A DNA stretch of 64,000 bases, taken from Pseudomonas sp. G34. Lineage in GTDB: Bacteria; Pseudomonadota; Gammaproteobacteria; Pseudomonadales; Pseudomonadaceae. The notes under the pieces were generated by a model. It was given only the letters and a program-made list of their open reading frames with translations. It was not told the DNA's origin and made no database searches. Position numbers and translations under genes: made by a program. The stretch spans positions 186,001 through 250,000 of the forward strand of contig NZ_JAVHZV010000023.1 in NCBI RefSeq assembly GCF_031119625.1. Reading direction: 5' to 3'. Below, one piece after another: positions 19,369 through 28,747 of the stretch (position 1 is the stretch's first letter; every line of letters begins with the position of its first letter).

Positions 19369-19818
19369 ATGGAACAGTGGCAACGACTCATCGCCGCCGC
19401 TAATCGCTACTTCGCCGCAGGCCGCTGGGTCGAGGCACGCGAACAGTATCTGCAGGCACTTGCCCTGGCGCAGGTGCTGTTCGAGCGCTGGCGCGATGCC
19501 GATGCAGCCGTGGCGGCGCTGGTTGTTTCGCAGCACAACCTGGCCGATCTGCAGTTGGCGATCGGTCACCCCGAGGGCGCTGCCGAGCACCTGTGTGCCT
19601 GTCACGAGCACCTGTTGCGCTGCATGGCGGCCGAGCATCTGGCCCCCGCATTGCGCCAGGCCGCCATGAACCACAGCCGGCGCACCTATGCCAGTGTATT
19701 GAACTTTGTCGCCGAGCACGTGGCCTACCCCCGTACAGATCGATTGCTGGATGCCCAGGCGTCCGGCGATGCATCAACGGCAGCACGCCTTGTGCCTGCC
19801 CCCCGTCAGTACCATTAG
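19369..19818 (+). CDS. Conserved hypothetical protein, helical TPR-like, in the iron-repressed sodA operon
   Basis: A 149-residue protein predicted to be almost all alpha-helical. The segment FAAGRWVEAREQYLQALALAQ followed by VSQHNLADLQLAIGHPEGAAEH looks like two tetratricopeptide-type hairpins (about residues 14-75). Several His and Cys residues (HLCACHEHLLRC, about 75-86) could bind a metal. AGGAGG sits 8 bases before the ATG. Equivalent in position to PA4469 of P. aeruginosa. It could be a metal or protein-interaction factor for SodA or FumC, but that is only suggested by context. Confidence 0.75.
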   Translation: MEQWQRLIAAANRYFAAGRWVEAREQYLQALALAQVLFERWRDADAAVAALVVSQHNLADLQLAIGHPEGAAEHLCACHEHLLRCMAAEHLAPALRQAAMNHSRRTYASVLNFVAEHVAYPRTDRLLDAQASGDASTAARLVPAPRQYH

Positions 19819-19830
19819 AGGAGTGAAACC

Positions 19831-20442
19831 ATGCCGTATAGCCTGCCTGCTCTGCCTTATGCCTACGATGCCCTGGAACCGCACATCGATGCGCAGACCA
19901 TGGAGATCCACCACAGCAAGCACCACCAGACCTATGTCAACAACCTCAATGCCGCCCTGGAAGGCAACCCGCTGGGCGAGCTGCCGGTCGAGGAGCTGCT
20001 GACCCGCCTCAAGGAGGTGCCGGAAGACAAGCGCGGCGCCGTGATCAATAACGGTGGCGGCCACGCCAACCACTCGCTGTTCTGGACGGTGATGAGCACC
20101 AATGGCGGTGGCGAGCCCCAGGGCGACTTGAAAGCCGCTATCGACAGCCAGTTGGGTGGCTTCGAAGCCTTCAAGGAAGCCTTCACCAAGGCGGCGCTGA
20201 CCCGTTTCGGCAGCGGCTGGGCGTGGCTCAGCGTGACGCCGGAGAAGAAATTGGTGGTCGAGAGCACCGGTAACCAGGACAGCCCGTTGATGAATGGCAA
20301 CACGCCGATCCTCGGTCTGGACGTCTGGGAACATGCCTACTACCTGCGTTACCAGAACCGTCGTCCGGAATACATCGGCGCGTTCTACAACGTCGTGGAC
20401 TGGGCGGAGGTTGCCCGTCGCTACCAAGCCGCGATGGCGTGA
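19831..20442 (+). CDS. sodA: Manganese superoxide dismutase
   Basis: A 203-residue Fe/Mn-type SOD that removes superoxide in the cytosol. Metal ligands are His27, His81 (ANHSLFW), Asp164 and His168 (LDVWEHAY). The [11 protein letters not shown] and GNQDSPL segments are of the Mn type. Close behind the TPR-like gene (12 bp) with GAGG before the ATG. Last large gene of the fagA operon. Equivalent to sodM (PA4468) of P. aeruginosa. Confidence 0.97.
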   Translation: MPYSLPALPYAYDALEPHIDAQTMEIHHSKHHQTYVNNLNAALEGNPLGELPVEELLTRLKEVPEDKRGAVINNGGGHANHSLFWTVMSTNGGGEPQGDLKAAIDSQLGGFEAFKEAFTKAALTRFGSGWAWLSVTPEKKLVVESTGNQDSPLMNGNTPILGLDVWEHAYYLRYQNRRPEYIGAFYNVVDWAEVARRYQAAMA

Positions 20443-20463
20443 TCGACGGTTTCAGGAGCCGCC

Positions 20464-20595
20464 ATGAACCCACTGCATGAGCTGATCGTGGCCAACCGCC
20501 GCTCACTGCGTCATGCACTGGGTTTCATGGTGGTTTTTGCCGGCGGGTTGATTCTCGTCGGCAAGCTCCTGAATGGCGCCCCGGGCTGGTTTTGA
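20464..20595 (+). CDS. Small single-span membrane protein downstream of sodA
   Basis: A 43-codon frame: MNPLHELIVANRRSLRHALG, then a hydrophobic helix (FMVVFAGGLILVGKLL, about residues 21-37) and a short tail ending GAPGWF. AGGAG lies 6 bases before the ATG and the frame begins 21 bp after the sodA stop, so it is well placed to be the last gene of the iron-repressed operon. Two Arg and a His before the helix suggest an N-in orientation. P. aeruginosa has a ZIP-type gene in this slot. I do not recognise a family. Confidence 0.6.
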   Translation: MNPLHELIVANRRSLRHALGFMVVFAGGLILVGKLLNGAPGWF

Positions 20596-20606
20596 GCAAC
20601 CCGGTT

Positions 20607-20629
20607 GGGCGGCGCGTCCTGCGCGCCGC
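20607..20629. terminator. GC-rich hairpin between the sodA operon and ptsO
   Basis: GCGGCGCG (20609-20616) pairs with CGCGCCGC (20622-20629) around a 5-base loop. It separates two convergent stop codons. No T-tract is present on either strand, so it may work as a bidirectional pause or stabiliser. Confidence 0.4.
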
Positions 20630-20646
20630 TGCCCTAGCCGAACGGG

Positions 20647-20919
20647 CTACTCGCCTTCGTCGAAGTAGTCGTTGATCAGATCGACCAGGGCCTGCAGCGC
20701 CTCGTCCTCGCGCTCACCCTCGGTCAGCAGGTGGACGTTGGTGCCTTTGCCGGCTGCCAGCATCATCACCGCCATGATGCTCTTGCCATCGACCAGTGCT
20801 TCGGCGCTCCGACCAATCCTCACCTGACACGGAAAGCGCCCCGCGACGCCAACGAACTTGGCAGCCGCCCGGGCATGCAGGCCGAGCTTGTTGATGATGG
20901 TGATTTCACGGGCGGGCAT
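20647..20919 (-). CDS. ptsO: Nitrogen PTS phosphocarrier NPr
   Basis: A 90-residue HPr-like protein. The phospho-acceptor histidine is His15 in KLGLHARAAAKF, and the regulatory-serine region reads DGKSIMAVMML. It passes phosphate from PtsP (EI-Ntr) to PtsN. Last gene in the rpoN-hpf-ptsN-rapZ-ptsO series. An acidic tail (DYFDEGE) ends the protein. Confidence 0.96.
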   Translation of the reverse strand: MPAREITIINKLGLHARAAAKFVGVAGRFPCQVRIGRSAEALVDGKSIMAVMMLAAGKGTNVHLLTEGEREDEALQALVDLINDYFDEGE

Positions 20920-20931
20920 CGCGGCAATTCC

Positions 20932-21789
20932 TTAACTGAGGTCGCGGTGGCGAATCTGGACGTTCTTCAGCAGTGGCTTGAGCGCCTGGCCCAGGCGATT
21001 GGCCAGGTAGACGGAGCGGTGGTGACCGCCTGTGCAGCCGATGGCCACGGTCACGTAGGAGCGGTTGCTGGCCGCGAAGCGCGGCAGCCATTTGTGCAGG
21101 TAGGTATGGATGTCCTGATACATCTCCTCGACATCCGCCTGCGCCGCCAGGTACTCCTCCACCGGTTGTTCGAGGCCGGTGAAATCACGCAGCTCGGGTT
21201 TCCAGTAGGGGTTGGGCAGGCAGCGCACGTCGAATACCAGGTCGGCATCCACCGGCATGCCGCGCTTGAAACCGAATGACTCGATCAGGTACGCGGTACC
21301 CGGCTCCGACTGGTTGAGCAGGCGCAACTTGAGGGTGTCGCGCAGCTGGTAGAGATTGAGGTGGGTGGTGTCGATCTTCAGGTCGGCGCGATCGATGATC
21401 GGGCTCAGCAGCTTGACCTCGGCGACCATGGCCTCGGCCAGGGAGCGCTGGTCATTGGTCAGCGGGTGACGCCGGCGGGTCTCCGAAAAGCGTTTGAGCA
21501 GGGTTTCTTCACTGGCATCCAGGTACAGCACGTCGCAACGAATGTTGCGCGAGCGTACTTCGTCGAGCAGTTCGGAGAAGCGCTTGAGCTGGCTGGGCAG
21601 GTTGCGCGCATCGATGGATACCGCCACCTGCGGATGCAGCAGTTCGGTATTGGGCAGTGCGCGCTCCGCCAGCTCGGGCAGCAGCCCCGCCGGCAGGTTG
21701 TCGATGCAATAGAACCCGTTATCTTCGAGCACGTCGAGCGCCGTGCTCTTGCCCGAACCAGAACGACCGCTGACGATGATCAGGCGCAT
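20932..21789 (-). CDS. rapZ: RNase adapter protein RapZ (YvcJ/YhbJ family)
   Basis: A 285-residue protein with an N-terminal P-loop GRSGSGKST (residues 8-16) and a C-terminal RNA-binding domain whose core is [18 protein letters not shown]. In E. coli RapZ guides small RNAs controlling glmS to RNase E. The presence and role of the same RNAs in Pseudomonas is not shown here. It lies 12 bp before ptsO and 16 bp after ptsN. Confidence 0.96.
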   Translation of the reverse strand: MRLIIVSGRSGSGKSTALDVLEDNGFYCIDNLPAGLLPELAERALPNTELLHPQVAVSIDARNLPSQLKRFSELLDEVRSRNIRCDVLYLDASEETLLKRFSETRRRHPLTNDQRSLAEAMVAEVKLLSPIIDRADLKIDTTHLNLYQLRDTLKLRLLNQSEPGTAYLIESFGFKRGMPVDADLVFDVRCLPNPYWKPELRDFTGLEQPVEEYLAAQADVEEMYQDIHTYLHKWLPRFAASNRSYVTVAIGCTGGHHRSVYLANRLGQALKPLLKNVQIRHRDLS

Positions 21790-21805
21790 GGGTCAACCCC
21801 GTAGG

Positions 21806-22270
21806 CTATTGGCCGTTCTGGACGTTCACGACGGTCTGATACAGGGCATCACTGTCCTGGGCCTGGCGAAGCCGTTCGCGGACTTCCTCACGGTCGAACA
21901 TGCTGGCGATCTGGCGCAGTAGCTCGAGGTGCTCGTCGGTCGCCGCTTCGGGCACCAGCAGCACGAAGAGCAGGTCGACCGGGGCACCGTCGATGGCGTC
22001 GAAGTCGACGGCATTGCTCAGCTTGAGCAGGGCGCTGATCGGCGTGCTGCAGCCGGGCAGCCGACAATGGGGAATGGCGATGCCGTTGCCGAAGCCGGTC
22101 GAGCCGAGCTTCTCGCGGGCGATCAGGCTTTCATAGATGGTCTGGCCATCGAGATCGGGCAGGTCACGCGCGATCACGCTGGCTATCTGTTCGAGGACAC
22201 GCTTCTTGCTGCCGCCCGGCACGTTCACCAGGGAACGGCCGGGGGTCAGGATGGTTTCAAGTCGGATCAT
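21806..22270 (-). CDS. ptsN: Nitrogen PTS regulatory protein EIIA-Ntr
   Basis: A 154-residue PTS EIIA-2 domain protein. The phosphorylation site is His68 (GIAIPHCRLPGC). In its phosphorylated or free state it regulates potassium transport, carbon/nitrogen balance and, in pseudomonads, polymer and virulence traits by protein contacts. It follows hpf by 15 bp in the rpoN cluster. Confidence 0.96.
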   Translation of the reverse strand: MIRLETILTPGRSLVNVPGGSKKRVLEQIASVIARDLPDLDGQTIYESLIAREKLGSTGFGNGIAIPHCRLPGCSTPISALLKLSNAVDFDAIDGAPVDLLFVLLVPEAATDEHLELLRQIASMFDREEVRERLRQAQDSDALYQTVVNVQNGQ

Positions 22271-22285
22271 AGGAGAAGGACGAAC

Positions 22286-22594
22286 TCAGCGGGCCATTGC
22301 GCCCTGCTGGCGATCGAGCTGTTTTTCCTTGTGCTTGATAAGTTGGCGATCGAGTTTGTCGGTGAGTAGATCGATGGCTGCGTACATGTCGTCGTGTTCG
22401 GCATTGGCCACCACTTCGCCTCCGGCGATGTGCAGGGTGGCTTCGACTTTCTGCTTGAGCTTCTCGACCTCCAGGATAACCTGCACATTGGTGATCTTGT
22501 CGAAGTGCCGCTCGAGGCGCTCGAGCTTCTCTTCGATGTAGCTGCGTAGTGCGTCTGTCACATCCAGCTGGTGCCCACTGATGTTGACTTGCAT
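22286..22594 (-). CDS. hpf: Ribosome hibernation promoting factor
   Basis: A 102-residue HPF/YfiA-fold protein that binds the 30S subunit and helps form inactive 70S or 100S ribosomes in stationary phase. Visible core: MQVNISGHQLDVTDALRSYI, HFDKITNVQVILE, and a basic C-terminal helix (DRQLIKHKEKQLDRQ). It is the short form, without the long C-terminal dimerisation domain. The start chosen gives MQVNISG. The upstream in-frame ATG at 22636 adds non-conserved residues. Confidence 0.95.
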   Translation of the reverse strand: MQVNISGHQLDVTDALRSYIEEKLERLERHFDKITNVQVILEVEKLKQKVEATLHIAGGEVVANAEHDDMYAAIDLLTDKLDRQLIKHKEKQLDRQQGAMAR

Positions 22595-22677
22595 ACCGCT
22601 TCTCCTTGTTGCCGTGTGTGAGTGGCAGGTTTTCACACCTACCGCAGGAACACTGAGGCTTTACTACAAGGGCTCCC

Positions 22678-24186
22678 TTACATCAGTCGCTTGCGTTCGC
22701 TCGAAGGCGCTATACCGAGCGATTCACGGTACTTGGCGACTGTGCGGCGCGCCACTTGAATGCCCTGTGCTTCCAGTAAACCAGCGATCTTGCTGTCGCT
22801 CAATGGCTTTTTTGCATTTTCCGCCGCGACCAGTTTCTTGATGATCGCGCGGATCGCGGTCGACGAACATTCGCCGCCTTCGGAGGTGCTGACGTGGCTG
22901 GAGAAGAAGTATTTCAGCTCGTAAATACCCCGTGGGGTATGCATGTATTTCTGGGTGGTAACCCGGGAAATGGTCGACTCGTGCATGCCCACCGCCTCGG
23001 CGATGTCGTGCAATACCAGCGGTTTCATCGCTTCGTCGCCGTAGTCGAGGAAGCCGCGCTGGTGTTCGACGATCTGGGTGGCGACCTTCATCAGGGTTTC
23101 GTTACGGCTCTGCAGGCTCTTGATGAACCAGCGCGCTTCCTGCAGCTGATTGCGCATGAAGGTATTGTCGGCACTGGAGTCGGCGCGCTTCACGAAGCCG
23201 GCATATTGCGCGTTGACGCGCAGGCGCGGCATGGCTTCCTGGTTGAGCTCGACCAGCCAGCGCTCATTGTGCTTGCGCACGATCACGTCCGGCACCACGT
23301 ATTCCGGCTCGCTGGATTCGATCTGCGAGCCAGGGCGCGGGTTGAGGCTCTGGATCAGCTCGATGATCGGGCGCAGCTCGTCTTCCTTGAGCTTCATGCG
23401 GCGCATCAGCTGGCTGTAGTCACGGTTGCCGAGCAGGTCCAGATAGTCGCCCGTCAGGCGCTGGGCTTCCTTGAGCCACGGCGTGGAGGCGGGCAGCTGG
23501 CGCAGTTGCAGGAGCAGGCACTCACGCAGGTCACGCGCGCCAATGCCGGATGGCTCGAACTGCTGGATACGGTGCAGAACCGCTTCGACTTCATCGAGTT
23601 CGACGTCCAGTTCGGGGTCGAAGGAGGCGACGATTTCATCGAGGGTCTCTTCCAGGTAACCCTGGTCGTTGATGCAGTCGATCAGCGTGACCGCGATCAG
23701 CCGGTCCTTGTCGGACATAGGCGCCAGGTTGAGTTGCCAGAGCATGTGGCTCTGCAGGCTTTCGCCCGAGGAGGTGCGGGTGGTGAAATCCCACTCGTCA
23801 TCGTCGTTGCTGGGCAGGCTGCTGGCGCTGGTCTGGTAGATGTCTTCCCAGGCGGTATCGACCGGCAACTCGTTGGGAATACGCTCGCCCCATTCGCCTT
23901 CTTCCAGGTTGTCGACGGTCTGGGTATTTTCCTGGAAGCTCGATTCCTGAAAGGTTTCTTCCTGCGCCACGGTCGCGGTCGCGCTTTCCGCGCCATCGGC
24001 CATCGGGTCGGAATTGTCGAAGTCTTCGCCTTCTTCCTGGCGCTCCAGCATCGGGTTGGATTCCAATGCCTCCTGGATTTCCTGTTGCAGGTCCAGGGTC
24101 GACAGTTGGAGCAGGCGAATGGCTTGTTGCAGCTGCGGTGTCATCGTCAGCTGCTGGCCCATTTTCAGGACTAGCGATGGTTTCAT
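22678..24186 (-). CDS. rpoN: RNA polymerase sigma-54 factor
   Basis: A 502-residue sigma-54. Region I (residues 1-50) is Gln/Leu-rich ([23 protein letters not shown]) and responds to enhancer-binding ATPases. An acidic linker follows, then the core-binding domain, the HTH around [14 protein letters not shown], and the RpoN box [11 protein letters not shown] near the C-terminus, which reads the -24 element. It controls nitrogen, motility and other genes. lptB lies upstream across a 173-bp gap, so rpoN may also have its own promoter. Confidence 0.98.
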   Translation of the reverse strand: MKPSLVLKMGQQLTMTPQLQQAIRLLQLSTLDLQQEIQEALESNPMLERQEEGEDFDNSDPMADGAESATATVAQEETFQESSFQENTQTVDNLEEGEWGERIPNELPVDTAWEDIYQTSASSLPSNDDDEWDFTTRTSSGESLQSHMLWQLNLAPMSDKDRLIAVTLIDCINDQGYLEETLDEIVASFDPELDVELDEVEAVLHRIQQFEPSGIGARDLRECLLLQLRQLPASTPWLKEAQRLTGDYLDLLGNRDYSQLMRRMKLKEDELRPIIELIQSLNPRPGSQIESSEPEYVVPDVIVRKHNERWLVELNQEAMPRLRVNAQYAGFVKRADSSADNTFMRNQLQEARWFIKSLQSRNETLMKVATQIVEHQRGFLDYGDEAMKPLVLHDIAEAVGMHESTISRVTTQKYMHTPRGIYELKYFFSSHVSTSEGGECSSTAIRAIIKKLVAAENAKKPLSDSKIAGLLEAQGIQVARRTVAKYRESLGIAPSSERKRLM

Positions 24187-24285
24187 TGCAGACCTTATCC
24201 GGCGTCTGTGCGTAATCCACGACAGGGCGACGAAGCGCCACTAGGAAGCAAATTATATGCCTGAATTCGAGCCCTTTGCCTAGGG

Positions 24286-24327
24286 CCTGTTACCATTTCG
24301 TTGCGATAGGGCTGGAACGGTAACAGG
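24286..24327. other. Inverted repeat in the lptB-rpoN gap
   Basis: CCTGTTACC (24286-24294) and GGTAACAGG (24319-24327) are perfect 9-base complements spaced by 24 bases. It lies in the only sizeable gap of the kdsD-to-ptsO array. It could be a partial terminator for lptB read-through, or an operator or leader structure for rpoN. No T-run supports intrinsic termination. Confidence 0.4.
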
Positions 24328-24359
24328 CGCTTGCAAAGATTCATGGGGAGAGGAATCCG

Positions 24360-25085
<726 letters not shown>

Positions 25086-25087
25086 GG

Positions 25088-25636
25088 TTATTGGCCCTGC
25101 TCGGCAGCCGGGGCTGCCTTCTTCTGCGGCTGGATCACCATGTCGATCCGCGGGCGCGGGGTCGACACGTTGGTGCCAGTGGCGCGGCCGGCGTTGACGA
25201 TCTGGCGGCGCGTGTCGTAGACGATCTTCTCGCCTTCGAAGGTGTTGCCTTCCTGCACGACCTTGGCCTGGTCGATCAGCACGATGCGCTCGTTGGCGGC
25301 AAAGTACTGGATGGTCAGGCCGTACGCCTTGACGATCTGCTTGTCGGCTGCCGGCTTCTGCTCGTAGTAGGCCGGCTTGCCCACCGAGGTGAACACGTCG
25401 ACTTCGCCCTGGGCGTTCTGGGTGATGGTGACGGTGTCGCCGGTGATCTTCATGGTGCCCTGGGTGATGACGACGTCGCCGCGGTACACGGCTACGCCTT
25501 GCTTGTCGTCCAGTTCAGCACTGTCGGCCTGCACGCGGATCGGTTGATCGCGGTCACTCGGCAGAGCCCAGGCGCTTACGCTTCCGAGCGTGGCGCCGAG
25601 GCTGAGAAGTAGGGGGAGGGTTTTAACGAACCTCAT
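25088..25636 (-). CDS. lptA: Periplasmic LPS-transport bridge protein LptA (LptH)
   Basis: A 182-residue OstA-fold protein. A signal peptide [24 protein letters not shown] precedes the beta-jellyroll, with blocks [25 protein letters not shown] and [10 protein letters not shown]. The tail ends in a Lys/Ala/Gln-rich stretch. Monomers link LptC to LptD. Its 5' end overlaps lptC by 14 bp. The Pseudomonas protein is often called LptH because it differs from E. coli LptA. Confidence 0.95.
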   Translation of the reverse strand: MRFVKTLPLLLSLGATLGSVSAWALPSDRDQPIRVQADSAELDDKQGVAVYRGDVVITQGTMKITGDTVTITQNAQGEVDVFTSVGKPAYYEQKPAADKQIVKAYGLTIQYFAANERIVLIDQAKVVQEGNTFEGEKIVYDTRRQIVNAGRATGTNVSTPRPRIDMVIQPQKKAAPAAEQGQ

Positions 25637-26192
25637 GCTGGCCTCTTACATTGGACTGCAGGATCATCCTGCCGTCATTCAAGTACGCTTTCATTCCTTG
25701 TGCCGTGGTCACCCCATTGGCCGCGTCGATTCTAACGGCTTGCTGGGTCTGCGCATAATCCTTCTGCGGGAATACGGTCAGACGGCTGGTGGTGAGTATA
25801 GTGGGGCGGCCCTTTTCGTCGGTGCGCTCGACGCGCACTTGGTCGATCAGTTCGACCTCGTTGCCGTCGGGGCCGACTTCGCCACGGGCGCTGCGGACCT
25901 TCCAGGGCAGCTCGGTGCCGCGGAACAGGTTCATGCGTGGTTCGGTCAAAAGCGTGGTGTCGGTGCTCTGCACATGCTCGAGTCGTTCGCTGGTCATGTC
26001 GTTCTGCACCCTGCCGTCAGGCAGGTACTGAACGCTGCGCGCATTGATCGCGTAGAAGTCGATCGGGTTTTCCGGCCCGCTGTGTTGCGGCGTGCTGGAG
26101 AAGCTGTCCGGATTGATGTTCCAGTAGCCGGCCGCCACTATCAGCAGTGCGCCGAAGGTCAGCAGGGCGGGAGTGAGGTATTTGCGCAGCAT
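25623..26192 (-). CDS. lptC: LPS export protein LptC
   Basis: A 189-residue bitopic protein. One N-terminal membrane helix (LTFGALLIVAAGYW, about residues 12-25) is followed by a periplasmic jellyroll. Blocks IDFYAINARSVQYLPDGRVQNDMT and VRSARGEVGPDGNEVEL fit the family. It receives lipopolysaccharide from LptFG and hands it to LptA. It overlaps lptA and follows kdsC by 9 bp. Confidence 0.94.
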   Translation of the reverse strand: MLRKYLTPALLTFGALLIVAAGYWNINPDSFSSTPQHSGPENPIDFYAINARSVQYLPDGRVQNDMTSERLEHVQSTDTTLLTEPRMNLFRGTELPWKVRSARGEVGPDGNEVELIDQVRVERTDEKGRPTILTTSRLTVFPQKDYAQTQQAVRIDAANGVTTAQGMKAYLNDGRMILQSNVRGQHEVR

Positions 26193-26201
26193 CGGCAGGC
26201 C

Positions 26202-26726
26202 CTAGAGGTAGGCGGATTGGGCGGCATCGAGCGTGCCCTGTCCGCGCATGATCAGTTCACAGAATTCACGGGCGGCGCCTTCGCCGCCGCGCGCCTGGGT
26301 CACGCCATGGGCATGCTCGCGGACGAACTGGTTGGCGCTGGCCACCGCCATGCCCAGGCCGACCCGGCGGATTACCGGCAGATCCGGCAGGTCATCACCC
26401 AGGTAGGCGACCTGTTCGTAGCTCAGGCCCAGTTCGGCGAGCAGCTCGTCGAGCACGTCGAGTTTGTCTTCGCGGCCCTGGTACAGGTGCTGGATGCCGA
26501 GGTTCTGCGCACGGCGCTCGACCACCGGAGTCTTGCGCCCGCTGATGATCGCGGTGCGCACGCCTGAATTGATCAGCATCTTGATGCCCTGGCCGTCGAG
26601 CGTGTTGAAGGTCTTGAATTCGCTGCCGTCGACCAGAAAGTAAAGCTTGCCGTCGGTGAGCACGCCATCGACATCGAAGATCGCCAGTTTGATCGCCTGG
26701 GTACGCTGCAGCAGGTCGTCCATCAC
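26202..26726 (-). CDS. kdsC: 3-deoxy-D-manno-octulosonate 8-phosphate phosphatase
   Basis: A 174-residue HAD-family phosphatase that removes phosphate from KDO-8-P in KDO synthesis for lipopolysaccharide. The nucleophile motif is FDVDGVLTDG, with further blocks IISGRKTPVVERRA and YLGDDLPDLPVI. Its ATG overlaps the kdsD stop by 4 bp. Short C0-type HAD without a cap, active as a tetramer in the family. Confidence 0.96.
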   Translation of the reverse strand: MMDDLLQRTQAIKLAIFDVDGVLTDGKLYFLVDGSEFKTFNTLDGQGIKMLINSGVRTAIISGRKTPVVERRAQNLGIQHLYQGREDKLDVLDELLAELGLSYEQVAYLGDDLPDLPVIRRVGLGMAVASANQFVREHAHGVTQARGGEGAAREFCELIMRGQGTLDAAQSAYL

Positions 26727-27697
26727 ATGACCCCCGCGCGCAGCAGGTCGCCAAGGTTGAAGGCGCCCACCGGAAAGCCATTCGCGTCGACCACTACCAG
26801 GGCGCTGATCTTGTTGTCTTCCATGATCTTCAGGGCCTCGGCGGCAAGCATGTCGGCCCGGGCGGTCTTGCCGCGCGGGGTCATGACCTCGTCGATGCGC
26901 GCGTCCCGCACGTCGATGCCCTTGTCCAGGGCGCGGCGCAGGTCGCCATCGGTGAATACCCCGGCGAGGCGGCCGTCGTCTTCGAGCACGGCGGTCATGC
27001 CCAGGCCTTTCTGGGTCATTTCCAGCAGCGCATCGCGCAGCCCGGTGCCGCGCTTGACCTGGGGCAGGCTGTCACCGGCGTGCATGACGTTCTCGACCTT
27101 GAGCAGCAAGCGGCGACCCAGGGCGCCGCCGGGGTGCGAGAAGGCAAAATCTTCGGCGGTGAAGCCGCGGGCTTCGAGCAGGGCGATGGCCAGCGCATCA
27201 CCCAGCACCAGCGAGGCGGTGGTCGAGGAGGTGGGGGCCAGGTTCAGCGGGCAGGCTTCCTTGGCCACGCGGGTGTCGAGGTTGACTTCGGCGGCCTTGG
27301 ACAGCGGCGACTCGGGGTTGCCGGTCATGCTGATCAGGGTAATGCCGAGGCGCTTGATCAGCGGCAGCAGGGTGACGATTTCCGCGGTGGAGCCCGAGTT
27401 GGACAGCGCCAGTACCACGTCATCGCGGGTGATCATGCCCATGTCGCCGTGGCTGGCCTCGGCCGGATGCACGAAAAAAGCGGTGGTGCCGGTGCTGGCC
27501 AGGGTCGCGGCGATCTTGTTGCCGATATGCCCGGACTTGCCCATGCCCACCACCACCACGCGGCCCTTGCTGGCCAGAATCAGCTCGCAGGCCTTGACGA
27601 AATTGGCGTCGATACGAGGCAGCAGCTCCTGCACCGCCTCGATCTCGAGGCGAATGGTGCGCTGTGCGGAATCAATCAGGTCACGGGTCTGGTTCAT
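26723..27697 (-). CDS. kdsD: Arabinose-5-phosphate isomerase
   Basis: A 324-residue enzyme that converts ribulose-5-phosphate to arabinose-5-phosphate, the first step to KDO. A SIS domain (VVVGMGKSGHIGNKIAATLAS; LALSNSGSTAEI; HGDMGMITRDD) is followed by two CBS motifs (about residues 205-324). I chose the ATG giving MNQTRDLIDSAQRTIRLEI because it matches the usual length. Upstream in-frame ATGs add unrelated residues. First gene of the minus-strand array ending at ptsO, divergent from mlaF. Confidence 0.95.
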   Translation of the reverse strand: MNQTRDLIDSAQRTIRLEIEAVQELLPRIDANFVKACELILASKGRVVVVGMGKSGHIGNKIAATLASTGTTAFFVHPAEASHGDMGMITRDDVVLALSNSGSTAEIVTLLPLIKRLGITLISMTGNPESPLSKAAEVNLDTRVAKEACPLNLAPTSSTTASLVLGDALAIALLEARGFTAEDFAFSHPGGALGRRLLLKVENVMHAGDSLPQVKRGTGLRDALLEMTQKGLGMTAVLEDDGRLAGVFTDGDLRRALDKGIDVRDARIDEVMTPRGKTARADMLAAEALKIMEDNKISALVVVDANGFPVGAFNLGDLLRAGVM

Positions 27698-27823
27698 GCT
27701 CGGCTTGGACTGCTCGACGAAAAAGACGGGATTATAGCGGGAAAGCCCTCTGGACTCATCATCCATGCGGTACTCCATAAATGGCAAAGCTGTCACAACC
27801 CTGAACACCGGTGCTGCCGGGTT

Positions 27824-27852
27824 TTGGCGAGCAAATGGGCAAATGCTATAGT
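27824..27852 (+). promoter_or_regulatory. Extended -10 promoter of the mla operon
   Basis: TTGGCG (27824-27829) and TATAGT (27847-27852) are separated by 17 bases, and TG one base before the -10 makes it an extended -10. This is the best-looking sigma-70 promoter in the window. Transcription would begin roughly 80 bases before mlaF. Confidence 0.65.
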
Positions 27853-27937
27853 CCGCAGCCTTTTCGAGGGGCAAACGGAGTGCCCTTGTCCCGATCCCGG
27901 GCGTCTGATTAGGAAGGCAGTACGCAATGGAGTTCCA

Positions 27938-28747
27938 ATGAACGCGGAAAATCAGTACGCGGTCGAGCTTAAGAACGTAAGTTTTAAGCGCGGCGAGCGA
28001 GCTATCTTCAAGAACGTCGACATCTGCATCCCGCGTGGCAAGGTTACCGGGATCATGGGGCCTTCCGGCTGTGGCAAGACCACGCTGCTGCGGCTGATCG
28101 CTGCCGAACTGCGCCCGAGCGGCGGCGAGATCCGGGTCAACGGCCTCAACCTGCCCGACCTGTCGCGCAGCGAACTGTTCGACATGCGCAAGCAGATGGG
28201 CGTGCTGTTTCAGAGTGGCGCGCTGTTCACCGATCTCGACGTGTTCGAGAACGTGGCCTTTCCGCTGCGTGTGCACACCCAACTGCCTGAAGAAATGATT
28301 CGTGACATTGTGCTGATGAAGCTGCAGGCCGTCGGCTTGCGCGGGGCCATCGAGCTGATGCCTGATGAGCTCTCCGGTGGCATGAAGCGCCGCGTGGCCT
28401 TGGCGCGGGCGATCGCGCTGGATCCGCAGATTCTCATGTATGACGAGCCGTTCGTCGGTCAGGACCCGATCGCCATGGGCGTGCTGGTGCGCCTGATCCG
28501 GCTGCTCAACGATGCGCTGGGCATCACCAGTATCGTGGTTTCCCATGACCTGGCCGAGACCGCCAGCATCGCCGACTACATTTATGTAGTGGGTGACAGC
28601 CAGGTGCTGGGCCAGGGAACGCCGGCCGAGCTGCGTGACTCGGATAATCCGCGGGTGCGTCAATTCATGCAGGGAACGCCAGACGGCCCGGTTCCCTTCC
28701 ATTTCCAAGCGCCGAATTACCACGACGATCTACTGGGAGGGCGCTGA
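27938..28747 (+). CDS. mlaF: Phospholipid ABC transporter ATP-binding protein MlaF
   Basis: A 269-residue ABC ATPase of the Mla (Ttg2) system that maintains outer-membrane lipid asymmetry. Walker [11 protein letters not shown]-loop, signature [15 protein letters not shown] and Walker [13 protein letters not shown] are present. GGAG lies 5 bases before the ATG. Its stop overlaps the mlaE start by 1 base (TGATG), and the whole operon is tightly coupled. Confidence 0.97.
   Translation: MNAENQYAVELKNVSFKRGERAIFKNVDICIPRGKVTGIMGPSGCGKTTLLRLIAAELRPSGGEIRVNGLNLPDLSRSELFDMRKQMGVLFQSGALFTDLDVFENVAFPLRVHTQLPEEMIRDIVLMKLQAVGLRGAIELMPDELSGGMKRRVALARAIALDPQILMYDEPFVGQDPIAMGVLVRLIRLLNDALGITSIVVSHDLAETASIADYIYVVGDSQVLGQGTPAELRDSDNPRVRQFMQGTPDGPVPFHFQAPNYHDDLLGGR

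Noticed and set aside
20932..22270. Novel phosphorelay between rapZ and ptsN
   Set aside because: This is the conserved rpoN-hpf-ptsN-rapZ-ptsO arrangement known across gammaproteobacteria.
27698..27937. Longer N-terminal extensions of kdsD and of mlaF across their divergent gap
   Set aside because: Frames are open but encode sequence unrelated to either family, and both shorter starts give family-typical lengths. The mlaF ATG also has a good ribosome-binding site.
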